DNA from: Planctomycetaceae bacterium
GTDB taxonomy: Bacteria; Planctomycetota; Planctomycetia; Planctomycetales; Planctomycetaceae
Assembly (NCBI GenBank): GCA_017795105.1
Contig: CP051247.1
Location: forward strand, 682,001-746,000
Direction: 5' to 3'
DNA: 64,000 bases
Shown: positions 28,908 through 38,360 of the stretch, in pieces
How the letters are laid out: each line of letters starts with the position of its first letter
Position numbering within the stretch: position 1 is the first letter of the stretch
Notes under the pieces: model-generated
Seen by the model: the letters and a program-made list of their open reading frames with translations, nothing else
Database searches by the model: none
Told to the model about the DNA's origin: nothing
Program-made: the position numbers and the translations under genes

Positions 28908-29234
28908 ATGCTGACGATGCCCCGTCATAAGAAATACGGACACTGTGTCTGCTGCAATCGTGAGACGCTGCTCACATTCCATCATCTCATCCCCCGCAAG
29001 ATGCACCGCCGGCCGTATTTCCAGAAGAACTACACGAAGCAGGAACTGAACCGCGGCATCTGCATCTGTCGGCTCTGCCATAACGGAATCCACGATCGCC
29101 ACGATGAAATGACACTCGCGAAACAGTTTCCAACCTACGAACAGCTGATTGCTGACGAAGAACTGCAGCGGCATTTCGCGTGGGTCGCGAAACAGAAAAT
29201 CAAACCGGCGGTCCCGTCGAAAGGAATGCGATGA
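28908..29234 (+). CDS. Small HNH-like zinc protein
   Basis: 108 residues from the ATG at 28908 (GAGG 7 bases upstream); longer frames to 28668 run antisense into the sulfatase. The motif arrangement is C13-x2-C16 (HCVCCNRE), H25-H26 (TFHHLIPRKMH), N48, C54-x2-C57 and H62 (CICRLCHNGIHD), i.e. a zinc-knuckle HNH nuclease fold (beta-beta-alpha-metal). Standalone HNH proteins of this size occur widely; whether it cuts DNA is unknown. Its stop overlaps the start of the next gene (ATGA), so it is translationally coupled to a PQQ-like lipoprotein, an odd partner. Confidence 0.78.
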   Translation: MLTMPRHKKYGHCVCCNRETLLTFHHLIPRKMHRRPYFQKNYTKQELNRGICICRLCHNGIHDRHDEMTLAKQFPTYEQLIADEELQRHFAWVAKQKIKPAVPSKGMR

Positions 29235-30595
29235 GCTTTCACTTGCGACACGCAATCGTTCTCGGCCTGTTTCTCCTGCTCGTCGGGTGTGGCAAGCGGA
29301 CGCCCGTGGAAACCGTTTCGCCGGAAACGTCCGGCGTGGAGTTCGAAGAACGGTCGCTGACGCATCTCGATACTGAATGGCCGGGCTGGCGCGGTCCTGG
29401 CCAGAATGGAATCGTCCCGAACTGCAACGCTCCGCTGACGTGGAGCGACAAAGATTCGATCCGCTGGCGAAGGCCTATCCCGGGGCGTGGACACAGTTCA
29501 CCGACGGTCGTTGGCGATCAGGTTTATCTGGCGACGGCCACACAGGATCCGGAGCAGCAGATCGTTCTGGCGATTGATCGCAACACCGGGGATCTTCTCT
29601 GGAAAACGACTGTTAGCGAGGGTGGCTTTCCTCCCTCCGGCAAAATGCATTCGAAGAGTACGCACGCCAACGGGACGGTCGCGTGCGATGGCGAACGCGT
29701 CTTCACCGCGTTCCTGCATCACGACAAGATTCTCGCGCATGCGATTGATACCGTGACGGGCGATGTGGTCTGGACACAGGAACTGGGAGCGTTCAACGCG
29801 AAGTTCGGGTATGCCCCCTCGCCGGTGCTGTATCACTCGCTCGTGATCTTCGCCGCTGACAATCAGGGGGGAGGATATCTTGTCGCCCTCGATCACGAGA
29901 CCGGCGGTATTGCCTGGAGAATCGCCCGGGCCGCGGCCAGCTCATATTCGTCTCCGATGGTGGCCAGAGTGGGCGGAAAGGATCAGCTGCTGATTTCCGG
30001 AACTGGCTACGTGACGAGCTATGATCCGAGATCGGGCGAACAACTCTGGCAGACCAGATGCACGGCGGAAGCGACCTGCGGCACGATCGTCACTTCCCCC
30101 GATGGCATCTTCGCCAGTGGCGGGCATCCGCAGAAACAGACCGTGGCACTCTCGCCGACCGGTCAACTACAGTGGTCTTCGCGAACAAGCCTGTATGAAC
30201 CGTCGATGATTGCGCTGAACGGGTATCTGTACGGTGTGACCGACAACGGTATTGCCTGTTGCTGGAACCAGACCGATGGTCAGGAGTTGTGGAAAGAACG
30301 CCTGCAGGGCGGCTTCTCAGCGTCTCCCGTAGCGTGTGGAGATAAGATCATCGTCTCGAATCTGCAGGGTGCGACCTACGTGTTTAAGGCTGATCCAAGC
30401 AGCTACCAGGAACTCGCCGTCAATCGGCTCGGCACCGACTGCTACGCGAGTCCGGCGATTGTCGACAACCAGCTGTTTCTTCGCGTCGGGATTGGCTCCG
30501 GCGATGCCCGGCGGGAAGAACTGATCTGTATCCAGGCCCCGTCTGCTTCCCCCGCAGAAGCAGATGCCACTGTCTCGCAGGTGACCAATGACTGA
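29231..30595 (+). CDS. PQQ-like beta-propeller lipoprotein
   Basis: 454 residues. The lipoprotein signal has a perfect lipobox (LVGC) after a hydrophobic run (AIVLGLFLLLVGC), so the mature protein is probably anchored in a membrane. The propeller repeats are typical: GPGQNGIVPNCNAPLTW, GDQVYLATATQDPEQQIVLAID, TGDLLWKTTVSEGGFP, TGDVVWTQELG and GEQLWQTRC. It belongs to the BamB/PQQ_2-like group of planctomycete proteins; it lacks a substrate site for quinoprotein dehydrogenases, and the function is unknown. Its start overlaps the HNH-like stop by 4 bases, and its stop overlaps the next start by 8 bases, making an operon. Confidence 0.9.
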   Translation: MSFHLRHAIVLGLFLLLVGCGKRTPVETVSPETSGVEFEERSLTHLDTEWPGWRGPGQNGIVPNCNAPLTWSDKDSIRWRRPIPGRGHSSPTVVGDQVYLATATQDPEQQIVLAIDRNTGDLLWKTTVSEGGFPPSGKMHSKSTHANGTVACDGERVFTAFLHHDKILAHAIDTVTGDVVWTQELGAFNAKFGYAPSPVLYHSLVIFAADNQGGGYLVALDHETGGIAWRIARAAASSYSSPMVARVGGKDQLLISGTGYVTSYDPRSGEQLWQTRCTAEATCGTIVTSPDGIFASGGHPQKQTVALSPTGQLQWSSRTSLYEPSMIALNGYLYGVTDNGIACCWNQTDGQELWKERLQGGFSASPVACGDKIIVSNLQGATYVFKADPSSYQELAVNRLGTDCYASPAIVDNQLFLRVGIGSGDARREELICIQAPSASPAEADATVSQVTND

Positions 30596-30875
30596 TCCGA
30601 CTTCTGAGAATGATCCGCATCGTCTCGACCAGAAGATCGTCGAAGCCTACCGGGCGACCGATGCATCTGAAGCTCAGTTGATTATCAATGCTCTGGAAGA
30701 GCAGGGGATTCGCGCCCACATGGCAGGATCGAACTCGGCTGGCGGATATGCCGAGGTCGTCGGCTGGCATGCGTCGCCGCAGGTGCTCGTCTTTGAAGAC
30801 GACCTGGAAGCCGCCCGTCGAATCATTGCTGAGGCTTCGCTGGATGTCGACGGCGACGTTCCGACAGACGAGTAA
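30588..30875 (+). CDS. DUF2007 (putative signal-transducing) protein
   Basis: 95 residues. The core VEAYRATDASEAQLIINALEEQGIRAHMAGSNSAGGY and VLVFEDDLEAARRIIAEA match DUF2007, a small ferredoxin-like fold often annotated as a putative prokaryotic signal-transducing protein. It is cytoplasmic, with no export signal. The start overlaps the preceding gene's end by 8 bases, so it is translationally coupled to the HNH-like/PQQ lipoprotein pair. No mechanism is known. Confidence 0.85.
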   Translation: MTDPTSENDPHRLDQKIVEAYRATDASEAQLIINALEEQGIRAHMAGSNSAGGYAEVVGWHASPQVLVFEDDLEAARRIIAEASLDVDGDVPTDE

Positions 30876-30965
30876 ACTCCGGGCGGCCCCCCTGAAATCG
30901 ACACTTCCACGTGTTATGCTGACGCTCCCCGTGCAACTTCGAGACTCTGCCCGATAAGGAAACCC

Positions 30966-31577
30966 ATGTCGATTCGATTTTCGCTCGCTCTACTTTTGCT
31001 CTGCCTTGTTGTTCCGAGTTCCGCTGAAGCGGGGAAGTTCAACCCGGATCGAAACATTGGCGATCAATTCGCGGGCTTTGAATCTCTGCCGGCCACAGAC
31101 GGAAAGACCTATTCCTCGGAGGACTTCAAGGAGGCAGATGCCCTCGTCATCGTCTTCACCTGCAACAGCTGTCCGTACGCGGTCGATTACGAAGAGCGAC
31201 TGAAAGCGTTCGAAGAGAAGTGGTCCAGCAACGAACGGGTGCAACTCGTGGCGATCAACTGCAATCTCGTACCTTCCGATTCGTTCGAGAAGATGAAGGA
31301 CCGAGCCGGGGAGCAGGGCTTTAACTTCGTCTATCTGTTCGACGAAACGCAGCAGACCGGAAAGGCACTCGGGGCTTTGCGAACGCCGGAATGCTTTGTT
31401 CTCGACCGGGATCGGAAGATCGCCTACATGGGAGCTTTCGATGACAGCACGAATGCGGCGGAAGTGGAGACCCGTTATGTCGATGATGCCGTCGAAGCTG
31501 TCCTGCAAGGCAAAAGCCCGGAGCCGGCCGAGACTCCGCCGATCGGCTGCCTGATTCGGTACAAACGCCGTCGATGA
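30966..31577 (+). CDS. Exported thioredoxin-fold (AhpC/TSA-like) protein
   Basis: 203 residues with a signal peptide (FSLALLLLCLVVPSSAEA). A redoxin fold starts at IGDQFAGFESLPATDGK; the redox motif is TCNSCPYAVDYEERL (CxxC), and VQLVAINCNLVP and ALGALRTPECFVLDRDRKIAYMGAFDD complete the domain. The cis-Pro-bearing TPE follows ALGALR. The family often reduces disulfides or works in peroxide defence in the periplasm. It follows the DUF2007 gene by 90 bases, so it may start its own transcript. The basic tail (IRYKRRR) is unusual. Confidence 0.88.
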   Translation: MSIRFSLALLLLCLVVPSSAEAGKFNPDRNIGDQFAGFESLPATDGKTYSSEDFKEADALVIVFTCNSCPYAVDYEERLKAFEEKWSSNERVQLVAINCNLVPSDSFEKMKDRAGEQGFNFVYLFDETQQTGKALGALRTPECFVLDRDRKIAYMGAFDDSTNAAEVETRYVDDAVEAVLQGKSPEPAETPPIGCLIRYKRRR

Positions 31578-31607
31578 ACGATCTCGAGTACGGAAGGAGA
31601 AAGCGTC

Positions 31608-31928
31608 TTGATCACCAGACTGCGGGCAAGACACTTTCTTCTCGCGACTCTATTCGCTGCGATTGCAATCGCATTCTCACTGTTCCTGCTCGCACGTCGT
31701 GATGTCGCCGCCCGGTATGCGGCAGGCGCGTTTCCCGAGCGACCTCAGTTCGACTGCCTCGAATTCCACACGGGAGATCCGCTGGGGAACAGCCGTTGGC
31801 GAATCACGCTGAACTTCTCCCGTGAGCAGAGTGGGGAACCGGTGCAGTGGCATCTCTGGCCGTTCCGTGAGATTCACGAGGAAGAGCTCTTGTACGGACA
31901 ACGGCGGTACTGTTTTCCGCCGCAGTAA
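31608..31928 (+). CDS. Small membrane-anchored protein of unknown function
   Basis: 106 residues; TTG start with AAGGAG about 8 bases upstream. One N-terminal transmembrane helix (FLLATLFAAIAIAFSLFLLA) is followed by a short extracytoplasmic part (FDCLEFHTGDPLGNSRWRITLNF, HLWPFREIHEEELLYG). There is no known domain. It lies 30 bases after the thioredoxin-fold gene, so the two are probably co-transcribed. Confidence 0.6.
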   Translation: MITRLRARHFLLATLFAAIAIAFSLFLLARRDVAARYAAGAFPERPQFDCLEFHTGDPLGNSRWRITLNFSREQSGEPVQWHLWPFREIHEEELLYGQRRYCFPPQ

Positions 31929-31960
31929 GCACTGACGAAGTCTCGCCGATTACTCAAAGC

Positions 31961-32000
31961 AAAAAGCCGTGCGTCGATTTCTGTCGACACACGGCTTTGT
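31961..32000. terminator. Bidirectional terminator hairpin
   Basis: AAAGCCGTG (31963-31971) pairs with CACGGCTTT (31990-31998), with an inner GTCGA/TCGAC stem. The minus-strand side has five T, so it best terminates the oxidoreductase gene ending at 32020. It also ends the plus-strand unit. Confidence 0.78.
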
Positions 32001-32019
32001 TCAATGAACCGGGAACGGA

Positions 32020-33399
32020 TCAGACTTTGATCTCGTACCCCTTACGCTGTTCGCGGGACTGCCAGCTGTTGGCCTGTTCGTCGCCGACGATCTGCTCGTT
32101 CTCGGCGTCCCAGTTCAGGGAGCGGTCGAGACGAATGGCGATGTTGGCGAGGTGGCAGGTCGTCATGGCGCGATGATGCGAGTAGACATCGGAGATCGGC
32201 AGTTCGCGGGACTTCACGCAGTTGAAGAAGTTCTCCATATGCGAAGTCGGCTTACTGCCGTAGATCTTCTCGATGGCATCTTCGGGCAGGGGATTGCTCG
32301 ACAATGCTTCCACTGGTGCGCCAGTAATCTTCTGTCGATTCACCAAGAATCGTCCCTTTGTACCTTCAAACATAATCCCATTTGGGAAGCCAAGGTCCTC
32401 CGTCGCATTGTCGCGAATATGTAAGACCACACCGTTGTTGAATACGCCTTTCACGTTGAACTTCAGCGCGACATTGTAACGATCCTGTTCTTGTGGAACT
32501 CCGTCTTTCAAGGTCACTGCATGTTGAGCCATCACGGGTTCGATCGACGAAAGCCTTGCATCGGGATTGGCAGTTTCGATACCCCACTGGGCGATATCGA
32601 TATGGTGGGCCCCCCAATCGGTCATCTTGCCGCCTGAATATTCGTACCACCACCGAAACTCGTAATGGCAATTTGACGCATTCCAACGTCCTTTAGTTTC
32701 CTTAAATCGATAGTCAACTAGCGGCGCCTGACCAAGCCACATGTCCCAATTCAGCCCCTTCGGGACTTCCGCGACAGGAATCTGTCCACTTTCCCCTACG
32801 CCCCCAATTGCTACCGTAATTTCTCGGAGATCTCCAATGCGACCGTCCTTGATTAAGGCAATCGCCTGCAAGAATCGCTGGCCCATTTCGGTTCGCTGCT
32901 GGGTCCCGACTTGGAAGACGGCCTTGGTCTGATCGAGGACCTTGATGATCTGCCGGCCTTCTTCGATGGTCAGCGTCAGCGGCTTTTCACAGTAAACATC
33001 TTTGCCGGCCTGCATAGCCTCAATGGCAATCTTTGAATGCCAGTGATCCGGTGTTACGATGGTCACGACATCAATGTCGTCGCGGTCGAGGACTTTGCGG
33101 TAATCCTCGTGGACATCGACATTCCGCTCGCTTCCTTGTTCCTTTTGGACACGTTCTTTCCCTGCTCCAGCGTGGTTGGCATCGACATCGCATACGGCGG
33201 CACAATCACTGAACTTCATCGCTTGAGGCCCGACCGAACGCCAGCGATCACCCGTGCCGATACAACCTAGAACAGGACGTTCATTCGCCGCCACGTAATT
33301 CGAACGAGCGGTGCTCGTGAACCAGTAGGGCATTGTCGCGCCGGCGGCGGCTGCGGTTGTCAACTTGAGAAAGTCGCGACGTGAATTCTGCGAACTCAT
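32020..33399 (-). CDS. Gfo/Idh/MocA family oxidoreductase, Tat-exported
   Basis: 459 residues from the ATG at 33399 (GGGGAG, 6 bases). The N-terminus has a twin-arginine signal (SRRDFLKLTTAAAAG), so it is probably exported folded with its cofactor. A Rossmann nucleotide site is near VLGCIGTGDRWRSVG, CEKP (DVYCEKPLTLTIEEG) marks the family, and HYEFRWWYEYSGGKMTDWGAHHIDIAQWG is the active-site region. The family oxidises or reduces sugars with NAD(P). Tat-exported members with DUF1501 or DUF1553 neighbours are typical of planctomycetes; the substrate is unknown. Confidence 0.92.
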   Translation of the reverse strand: MSSQNSRRDFLKLTTAAAAGATMPYWFTSTARSNYVAANERPVLGCIGTGDRWRSVGPQAMKFSDCAAVCDVDANHAGAGKERVQKEQGSERNVDVHEDYRKVLDRDDIDVVTIVTPDHWHSKIAIEAMQAGKDVYCEKPLTLTIEEGRQIIKVLDQTKAVFQVGTQQRTEMGQRFLQAIALIKDGRIGDLREITVAIGGVGESGQIPVAEVPKGLNWDMWLGQAPLVDYRFKETKGRWNASNCHYEFRWWYEYSGGKMTDWGAHHIDIAQWGIETANPDARLSSIEPVMAQHAVTLKDGVPQEQDRYNVALKFNVKGVFNNGVVLHIRDNATEDLGFPNGIMFEGTKGRFLVNRQKITGAPVEALSSNPLPEDAIEKIYGSKPTSHMENFFNCVKSRELPISDVYSHHRAMTTCHLANIAIRLDRSLNWDAENEQIVGDEQANSWQSREQRKGYEIKV

Positions 33400-33476
33400 C
33401 GAAAGCTCCCCTGCAGAAGGATGTTGGTGCAATTGGTGACTCGACACGGAGCGCTGGCCTCGAGCATAAGGCAATG

Positions 33477-33482
33477 ATTATA
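33477..33482 (-). promoter_or_regulatory. Consensus -10 box upstream of the oxidoreductase gene
   Basis: A perfect TATAAT on the minus strand, 77 bases before the ATG. The -35 region is poor (TTTCAT at 17 bases). It lies between the DUF1501 stop and the oxidoreductase start, so the latter may have its own transcript. Confidence 0.35.
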
Positions 33483-33557
33483 TGTTGACCTTAGAGCCGA
33501 TGAAAGCCTCAGCTCCTCTCTTCGGTCGCGATCCGTGCCACACTCCACCCGATCGGG

Positions 33558-34982
33558 TCAGGCGAGAATCTCTTTCACGAGATTTCCGTGCACATCAGTG
33601 AGGCGATAATCGCGGCCCTGCAGACGGAAGGTGAGCCGCTTGTGGTCGAATCCGAGGAGATGCAAAATCGTGGCGTGCAGATCGTGCACGTGCACAGGTT
33701 TCTCGGCGACATTGAAGCCGAGTTCATCCGTGGCTCCGTACGTCATTCCTGGTTTGATGCCGCCTCCGGCCATCCACATGCTGAATGAATTCGGGTGATG
33801 ATCACGACCGTCGTTCCCACCCTGAACCATCGGCGTGCGGCCGAATTCGCCGCCCCAGATCACGAGCGTTTCATCGAGCAGTCCCTGCTGCTTAAGGTCG
33901 GCGACCAGAGCAGCAGCCGCCTGATCGGTATCCTTACAGTTGTCGGCGATTCCTTTGGTCAGTCCGCCATGCTGATCCCACGATTCATGGAACAGCTGAA
34001 CGAATCGGACGCCGCGCTGAACGAGCCGGCGGGCCAGCAGGCAGTTGTTGGCAAACGAGGCCTTGTTCGGCTCGGCTCCATACATTTCGAGAATGTGCTT
34101 CGGCTCGCTGGCCAGATCCATCGCATCCGGAGCAGAGGCCTGCATGCGAAACGCCATTTCATAGGAGCTGACCCGAGTCGCGATTTCCGGATCGCCGACC
34201 AGATCGAGATGGCGACGGTTCAGGGTATTCACGGCATCGAGAGTCGCCCGCTGCATCGTGTCATCAACGCCCGGAGGGTTGGAGAGATAGAGGACCGGAT
34301 CGCCGCTCGTTCGGAACTCAACTCCGGTGTGAACCGTCGGGAGGAAGCCGCTGCTCCAGTTCCCGGCTCCCGCGCTGGGGCCTTTCTTCCCGCTGTTGAA
34401 GACGATGTAAGCCGGCAGGTTCCGTGATTCGCTTCCCAGACCATAGGTGATCCACGAGCCCATGCTGGGACGCCCGAACTGCTGAGAGCCGGTGCTCATC
34501 AGCAGTTGACCGGGGGCGTGGTTGAAGGCATCGGTCTTCATCGAACGAATGATGCAGATGTCATCGGCAATCTTTGCCAGATGCGGCAGCTGATCGGAGA
34601 GTTCGGCTCCCGACTCGCCGTGCTTCTGGAACGGATACTTCGGCCCGAGCAGCTTGGAGTTCGGGTTGATGAACGCGGCTCGATAGCCCTTAAGCAAATC
34701 AGCCGGGGGAAGGGTGCCGTCCAGCTTTTCGAGAGTCGGCTTGTAGTCGAACATCTCGAACTGACTCGGTCCGCCGCCCATGAACAGGAGGATGACATTC
34801 TTCGCTTTTGGCGTGTAATGCGGCTTCTTCGGGGCCAGCGGATCCGCCGGAGCAGTCGCCGCCTGAGCGGAATCGGCCAGCAGATCGGAAAGAGCGATGC
34901 CGCCAAGACCGATGCCACACTGCTGGAGGAACCAGCGGCGGGCGATGCTGTTACGCTGAGAGATGGTTTCGTAGTTCTGCAT
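33558..34982 (-). CDS. DUF1501 protein (exported)
   Basis: 474 residues. The N-terminus has a Tat-like signal (RRWFLQQCGIGLGGIALSDLLA). DUF1501 features: NVILLFMGGGPSQFEMFDYKP, LSDQLPHLAKIADDICIIRSM, HAPGQLLMSTGSQQFGRPSMG, WGGEFGRTPMVQGGNDGRDHHPNSFSMWMAGGG and LLGFDHKRLTF. It belongs to the alkaline-phosphatase-like sulfatase superfamily and has conserved His/Asp residues, but no assayed activity. It lies 37 bases after the DUF1549/DUF1553 gene on the same strand, the standard planctomycete pair. Confidence 0.92.
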   Translation of the reverse strand: MQNYETISQRNSIARRWFLQQCGIGLGGIALSDLLADSAQAATAPADPLAPKKPHYTPKAKNVILLFMGGGPSQFEMFDYKPTLEKLDGTLPPADLLKGYRAAFINPNSKLLGPKYPFQKHGESGAELSDQLPHLAKIADDICIIRSMKTDAFNHAPGQLLMSTGSQQFGRPSMGSWITYGLGSESRNLPAYIVFNSGKKGPSAGAGNWSSGFLPTVHTGVEFRTSGDPVLYLSNPPGVDDTMQRATLDAVNTLNRRHLDLVGDPEIATRVSSYEMAFRMQASAPDAMDLASEPKHILEMYGAEPNKASFANNCLLARRLVQRGVRFVQLFHESWDQHGGLTKGIADNCKDTDQAAAALVADLKQQGLLDETLVIWGGEFGRTPMVQGGNDGRDHHPNSFSMWMAGGGIKPGMTYGATDELGFNVAEKPVHVHDLHATILHLLGFDHKRLTFRLQGRDYRLTDVHGNLVKEILA

Positions 34983-35019
34983 GATGACACCTGAATGTTC
35001 AGGGAGATGTGATTCAGTC

Positions 35020-38000
35020 TTACTGCCGGGTAATGGTCTCGTCGAGATTCAACAGTGTTCGGGCGACGATCAGCCAGGCCGCGAACTCGGGACGCTGTTC
35101 CTCGCTCGGACAGAACTCGGACTCGACGAGCAGGTCGAGCTTGAGTTCACCGGCGGCGATCCGCTTGCGTTGAGCGTCGAGCAGATCAGTCAGGACTTCG
35201 ACTTCCTCGGGAGCAGCCTCGCGGCTCAACGCGAGTTGATAGCCGTACTGGATGCGATCGGCATCGCTTCCGGTCCGTTCGGTGAGAAGCCGTTTCGTCA
35301 GCGCCTGAGCGAAGGAAACGAACTGAGGCTCGTTAAGCAGGACAAGTGCCTGCAGCGGCGTATTGCTGCGGGTTCGGCGAACGCACGCCGCATCTCCCTT
35401 GGGGATGTCGAACACCTGCAGCGGCGGGTAGGGAACCGAACGATACTTGTGCACGTACAGACTGCGGCGTCGCTGCTGGTCGGTCGGAGAGATTGGCCAG
35501 TTCTTGGGGCCGTAACTGGCCGGCGGCTGGAACAGGAACTCCGGAGCAGGCGGGTAGATGCTCTCGCCTCCAAGCTCGGTATTGAGCAGACCGCTGGCGG
35601 TGAGGGCGATATCCCGTACGACCTCGGCATCGACCCGGAAACGGGCTCCGCGGGAGAGCAGTGTATTGTTCGGGTCTTTCTCGCGCCGTTCAGCCGATGC
35701 AGACGAACTCTGTCGATACGTGTTCGACGTCACGATCAGCCGATGCAGATGCTTGAGATCCCAGCCGCTCTCCATGAATTCGACCGCGAGCCAGTCGATC
35801 AGTTCGGGATGCGAAGGGGGCGGCGATTGCGAGCCGAGATCTTCGGGCGTCGAAACGATGCCATTCTCGAAGTAGGCCTGCCAGACGCGATTCACGATCG
35901 CCCGAGCCGTGGTCGGCGAATCGCGGGAAACGAGCCAGCGGGCAAAGTCGAGACGATCCGGAGCGTCGGTATCCTCAAACGGATTCAGGAACGAAGGTGC
36001 CCCTGGTGTGACTTCGTCGCCGGGGCTGAGGAAATCCCCCCGCTCCATAACAAACGTCTGGCGGCTTTCCTCCATCTCGCGGGCGGTGAGCTGCGAATGA
36101 CCGGCCGGATACGAAGTCCAGAGCTCTTCAAACTCGGCGTTGACCTCGGCCAGTTCCGGCCGCGACTTCCGCCAGTGATGCAACAGAGCATTCCACTGCT
36201 GTGGAGACCGCTCCTCGGCCGACGTTTCAAGGGCGGCTTCGACCGGATTCGGGATCGTTTGTTCGGCGGGGAACTCTTCATCGGTGACCGAGAAGCGATA
36301 TCGGCCCATGATGTAGGAATCGTTGTCATCGGAATTGGAGCCGCCGTGATTCTGCACGAGGCGCCAGCTGATCGTGAACTCGTCCTCAAAGGCGAGCGGT
36401 TTTTCCGGGACGAAAATCGCGTGCATATCCTGATTGCGGCGTCCGGGATCGATGTCGGTCGTCCAGGCAGTTTTCTTGTCGCCGTCGATCGCGTATTCAA
36501 TTGGGCCGGTTACGCGGTGATCGTTCTCGGCGTCGTTTTCACGGAAGGCGTCCGGCAATCTAGACTCGGCGGGATTGAAGTCGGCCATCGCCCGTACGAA
36601 CTTGATCTTCTGCGACTTCCCGCCTTTGGGCGTCACATTCACTTCAAACTCGGTCAGAGCGCCCGTGCCGTAGAGTGAGCGTCCGGGGCCGTTGTGCGGC
36701 AACTGTGAGTGAGTGAGCAGATCAAGCCGAACCGCTTTGATTTCCTGAGCGGGCAGGGTCGCTCCCAGAACGACCGTCGACTTCGCGGGGGCGAAACTCT
36801 CGCTCAGCACCGAACCATCTTCGAGGATTCGGAACTTCTGCCCCTCGAACGGGATGTCGGTCGGAACAACAGTCTGCCATTCAACCTGCCGGGTGGTGAG
36901 CTGCTTCTCCCACTCCCGCAGTTCGTCTTTCCAGTTCGGGAAGCGGGCTTTGAGTTCTTCTTCCAGAGACTTCATGCGGGCATGAATCTGTTGGCGACGC
37001 TCCTGCTGTTCCGGCGTGTAGACCGTGGTAATCGCTTCATGGAAGCCGTTGATCGCCGCGAACATCCGGTAGTATTCGCTCTGCTGGAGAGGATCGTATT
37101 TGTGCGTGTGGCACTGAGCACACTGTGTGGTGAGACCGAGGATTGCTTTGCCGATGGCATCCATCCGGTCGAACATGCCTTCGACGCGGAACTGTTCCGG
37201 ATCGGCTCCGCCTTCCTCGTTAACCATCGAGTTTCGCAGAAAGCCGGTGGCTACTCTGCTTTGTTGATCGGCTTTGGGAATGAGGTCGCCAGCGATCTGT
37301 TCGATCACGAAATCGTCGTAGGGCTTGTTGCTGTTGAAGGCGTTGATGACCCAGTCGCGGTAGAACCAGACGCTGCGTTGCTTGTCCTTTTCATAGCCGT
37401 CGGAATCGGCATAGCGAGCCGCATCGAGCCACCAGCGGGCCCAATGTTCTCCGTAATGCGGCGAAGCAAGCAGATGCTCGACGAGATGCGCTTCCCAGTC
37501 ATCCGCCGGTTCATTCAGCCAGCGATCCCGTTCGGCGAGCGTGGGCGGGAGCCCGGTCAGATCGATGTAGAGCCGGCGGATCAACGTCGAGCGATTTGCG
37601 GTCGGGCTTAAGGACATCGCTTCCTTCTCGAGCCGCGCGAGGACAAAGTTGTCGATAGGAGTACGAACAAGGGCCTGATTCTTCACTGAAGGGAGTTCCG
37701 GCCGCTCCGGGGGAACGAAAGCCCAGTGCTGGTCGTACTTGGCCCCCTGTTCGATCCACAGCCGCATCTTTTCGATCTCTTCCGGCGTCATCGCCTTGTC
37801 GGTCGAGGGAGGCGGCATGACGAGATCGGGATCGGTCGACGTGATCCGCTCGATCAGGGCACTGGCAGCCGGATCGCCGGGAACAATCGCGCCGTACTCG
37901 ACGGCGTTTTCGCGATCATCCAGGCGCAGACCGACTTCGCGAGTCGTTTCATCCGGACCGTGACAGAGGAAACATTTGTCGGACAGCACCGATCGAATGT

Positions 38001-38085
38001 CCCGGTTGAAATCGATTTCCGCGGCACGAACTGTCGAAACGGAGACGAGCAGAAGGCCGGCGGTGAGATAGCGAAAAACATCCAT
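35020..38085 (-). CDS. PSCyt1/DUF1549/DUF1553 protein, exported
   Basis: 1021 residues with a signal peptide (FRYLTAGLLLVSVSTVRA). Order: PSCyt1 cytochrome domain with CFLCHGPD (about 38-45) and LVMPPPSTDKAMTPEE; DUF1549 (about 135-345) with VDVA-type LVRTPIDNFVLARLEKE and the second heme motif CAQCHTHKYDPLQQ; a middle beta-rich insert (about 420-620); and DUF1553/PSD1 (about 700-1000) with NRVWQAYFENGIVSTPEDLGSQSP and NRRSNTPLQAL-like RRTRSNTPLQALVLLNEP. Upstream partner of the DUF1501 gene. It is exported and presumably heme-binding; no reaction is known. The ATG at 38085 has weak upstream SD. Confidence 0.92.
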   Translation of the reverse strand: MDVFRYLTAGLLLVSVSTVRAAEIDFNRDIRSVLSDKCFLCHGPDETTREVGLRLDDRENAVEYGAIVPGDPAASALIERITSTDPDLVMPPPSTDKAMTPEEIEKMRLWIEQGAKYDQHWAFVPPERPELPSVKNQALVRTPIDNFVLARLEKEAMSLSPTANRSTLIRRLYIDLTGLPPTLAERDRWLNEPADDWEAHLVEHLLASPHYGEHWARWWLDAARYADSDGYEKDKQRSVWFYRDWVINAFNSNKPYDDFVIEQIAGDLIPKADQQSRVATGFLRNSMVNEEGGADPEQFRVEGMFDRMDAIGKAILGLTTQCAQCHTHKYDPLQQSEYYRMFAAINGFHEAITTVYTPEQQERRQQIHARMKSLEEELKARFPNWKDELREWEKQLTTRQVEWQTVVPTDIPFEGQKFRILEDGSVLSESFAPAKSTVVLGATLPAQEIKAVRLDLLTHSQLPHNGPGRSLYGTGALTEFEVNVTPKGGKSQKIKFVRAMADFNPAESRLPDAFRENDAENDHRVTGPIEYAIDGDKKTAWTTDIDPGRRNQDMHAIFVPEKPLAFEDEFTISWRLVQNHGGSNSDDNDSYIMGRYRFSVTDEEFPAEQTIPNPVEAALETSAEERSPQQWNALLHHWRKSRPELAEVNAEFEELWTSYPAGHSQLTAREMEESRQTFVMERGDFLSPGDEVTPGAPSFLNPFEDTDAPDRLDFARWLVSRDSPTTARAIVNRVWQAYFENGIVSTPEDLGSQSPPPSHPELIDWLAVEFMESGWDLKHLHRLIVTSNTYRQSSSASAERREKDPNNTLLSRGARFRVDAEVVRDIALTASGLLNTELGGESIYPPAPEFLFQPPASYGPKNWPISPTDQQRRRSLYVHKYRSVPYPPLQVFDIPKGDAACVRRTRSNTPLQALVLLNEPQFVSFAQALTKRLLTERTGSDADRIQYGYQLALSREAAPEEVEVLTDLLDAQRKRIAAGELKLDLLVESEFCPSEEQRPEFAAWLIVARTLLNLDETITRQ

Positions 38086-38301
38086 CGTTCAGGGGAATCC
38101 TGCTGAAACGGGTGGGGGCAAGAACAAAGGCGGGATCTGGAATTGTAACGCATCCACGAACGCGAATACAAGAAGACTCACTGTGAGTCTGCAGCAGCCA
38201 GATCACAGAAAGGCCTCTGAGATCGTGCCCGACCGAACTCATCTGGATTTCAGAAGTTGGGCGAAATATCGCGACAGAGATGTTTCGACAGTTCAGTCGT
38301 C

Positions 38302-38307
38302 TATAAT
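38302..38307 (+). promoter_or_regulatory. Consensus -10 box upstream of the small membrane protein
   Basis: A perfect TATAAT lies 54 bases before the TTG start at 38361, in the divergent region between it and the DUF1549/DUF1553 gene. No recognisable -35 hexamer is found at 16-18 bases. Confidence 0.3.
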
Positions 38308-38360
38308 CTTCTCCGAGACATTGTACCCGCCCATAATCCTCAGCGAGGAAGCCTGAAATC

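Noticed and set aside
34981..36678. 565-codon plus-strand open frame
   Set aside because: Lies antisense to the well-supported PSCyt1/DUF1549/DUF1553 gene and has no recognisable domain; long antisense frames are common in this DNA.
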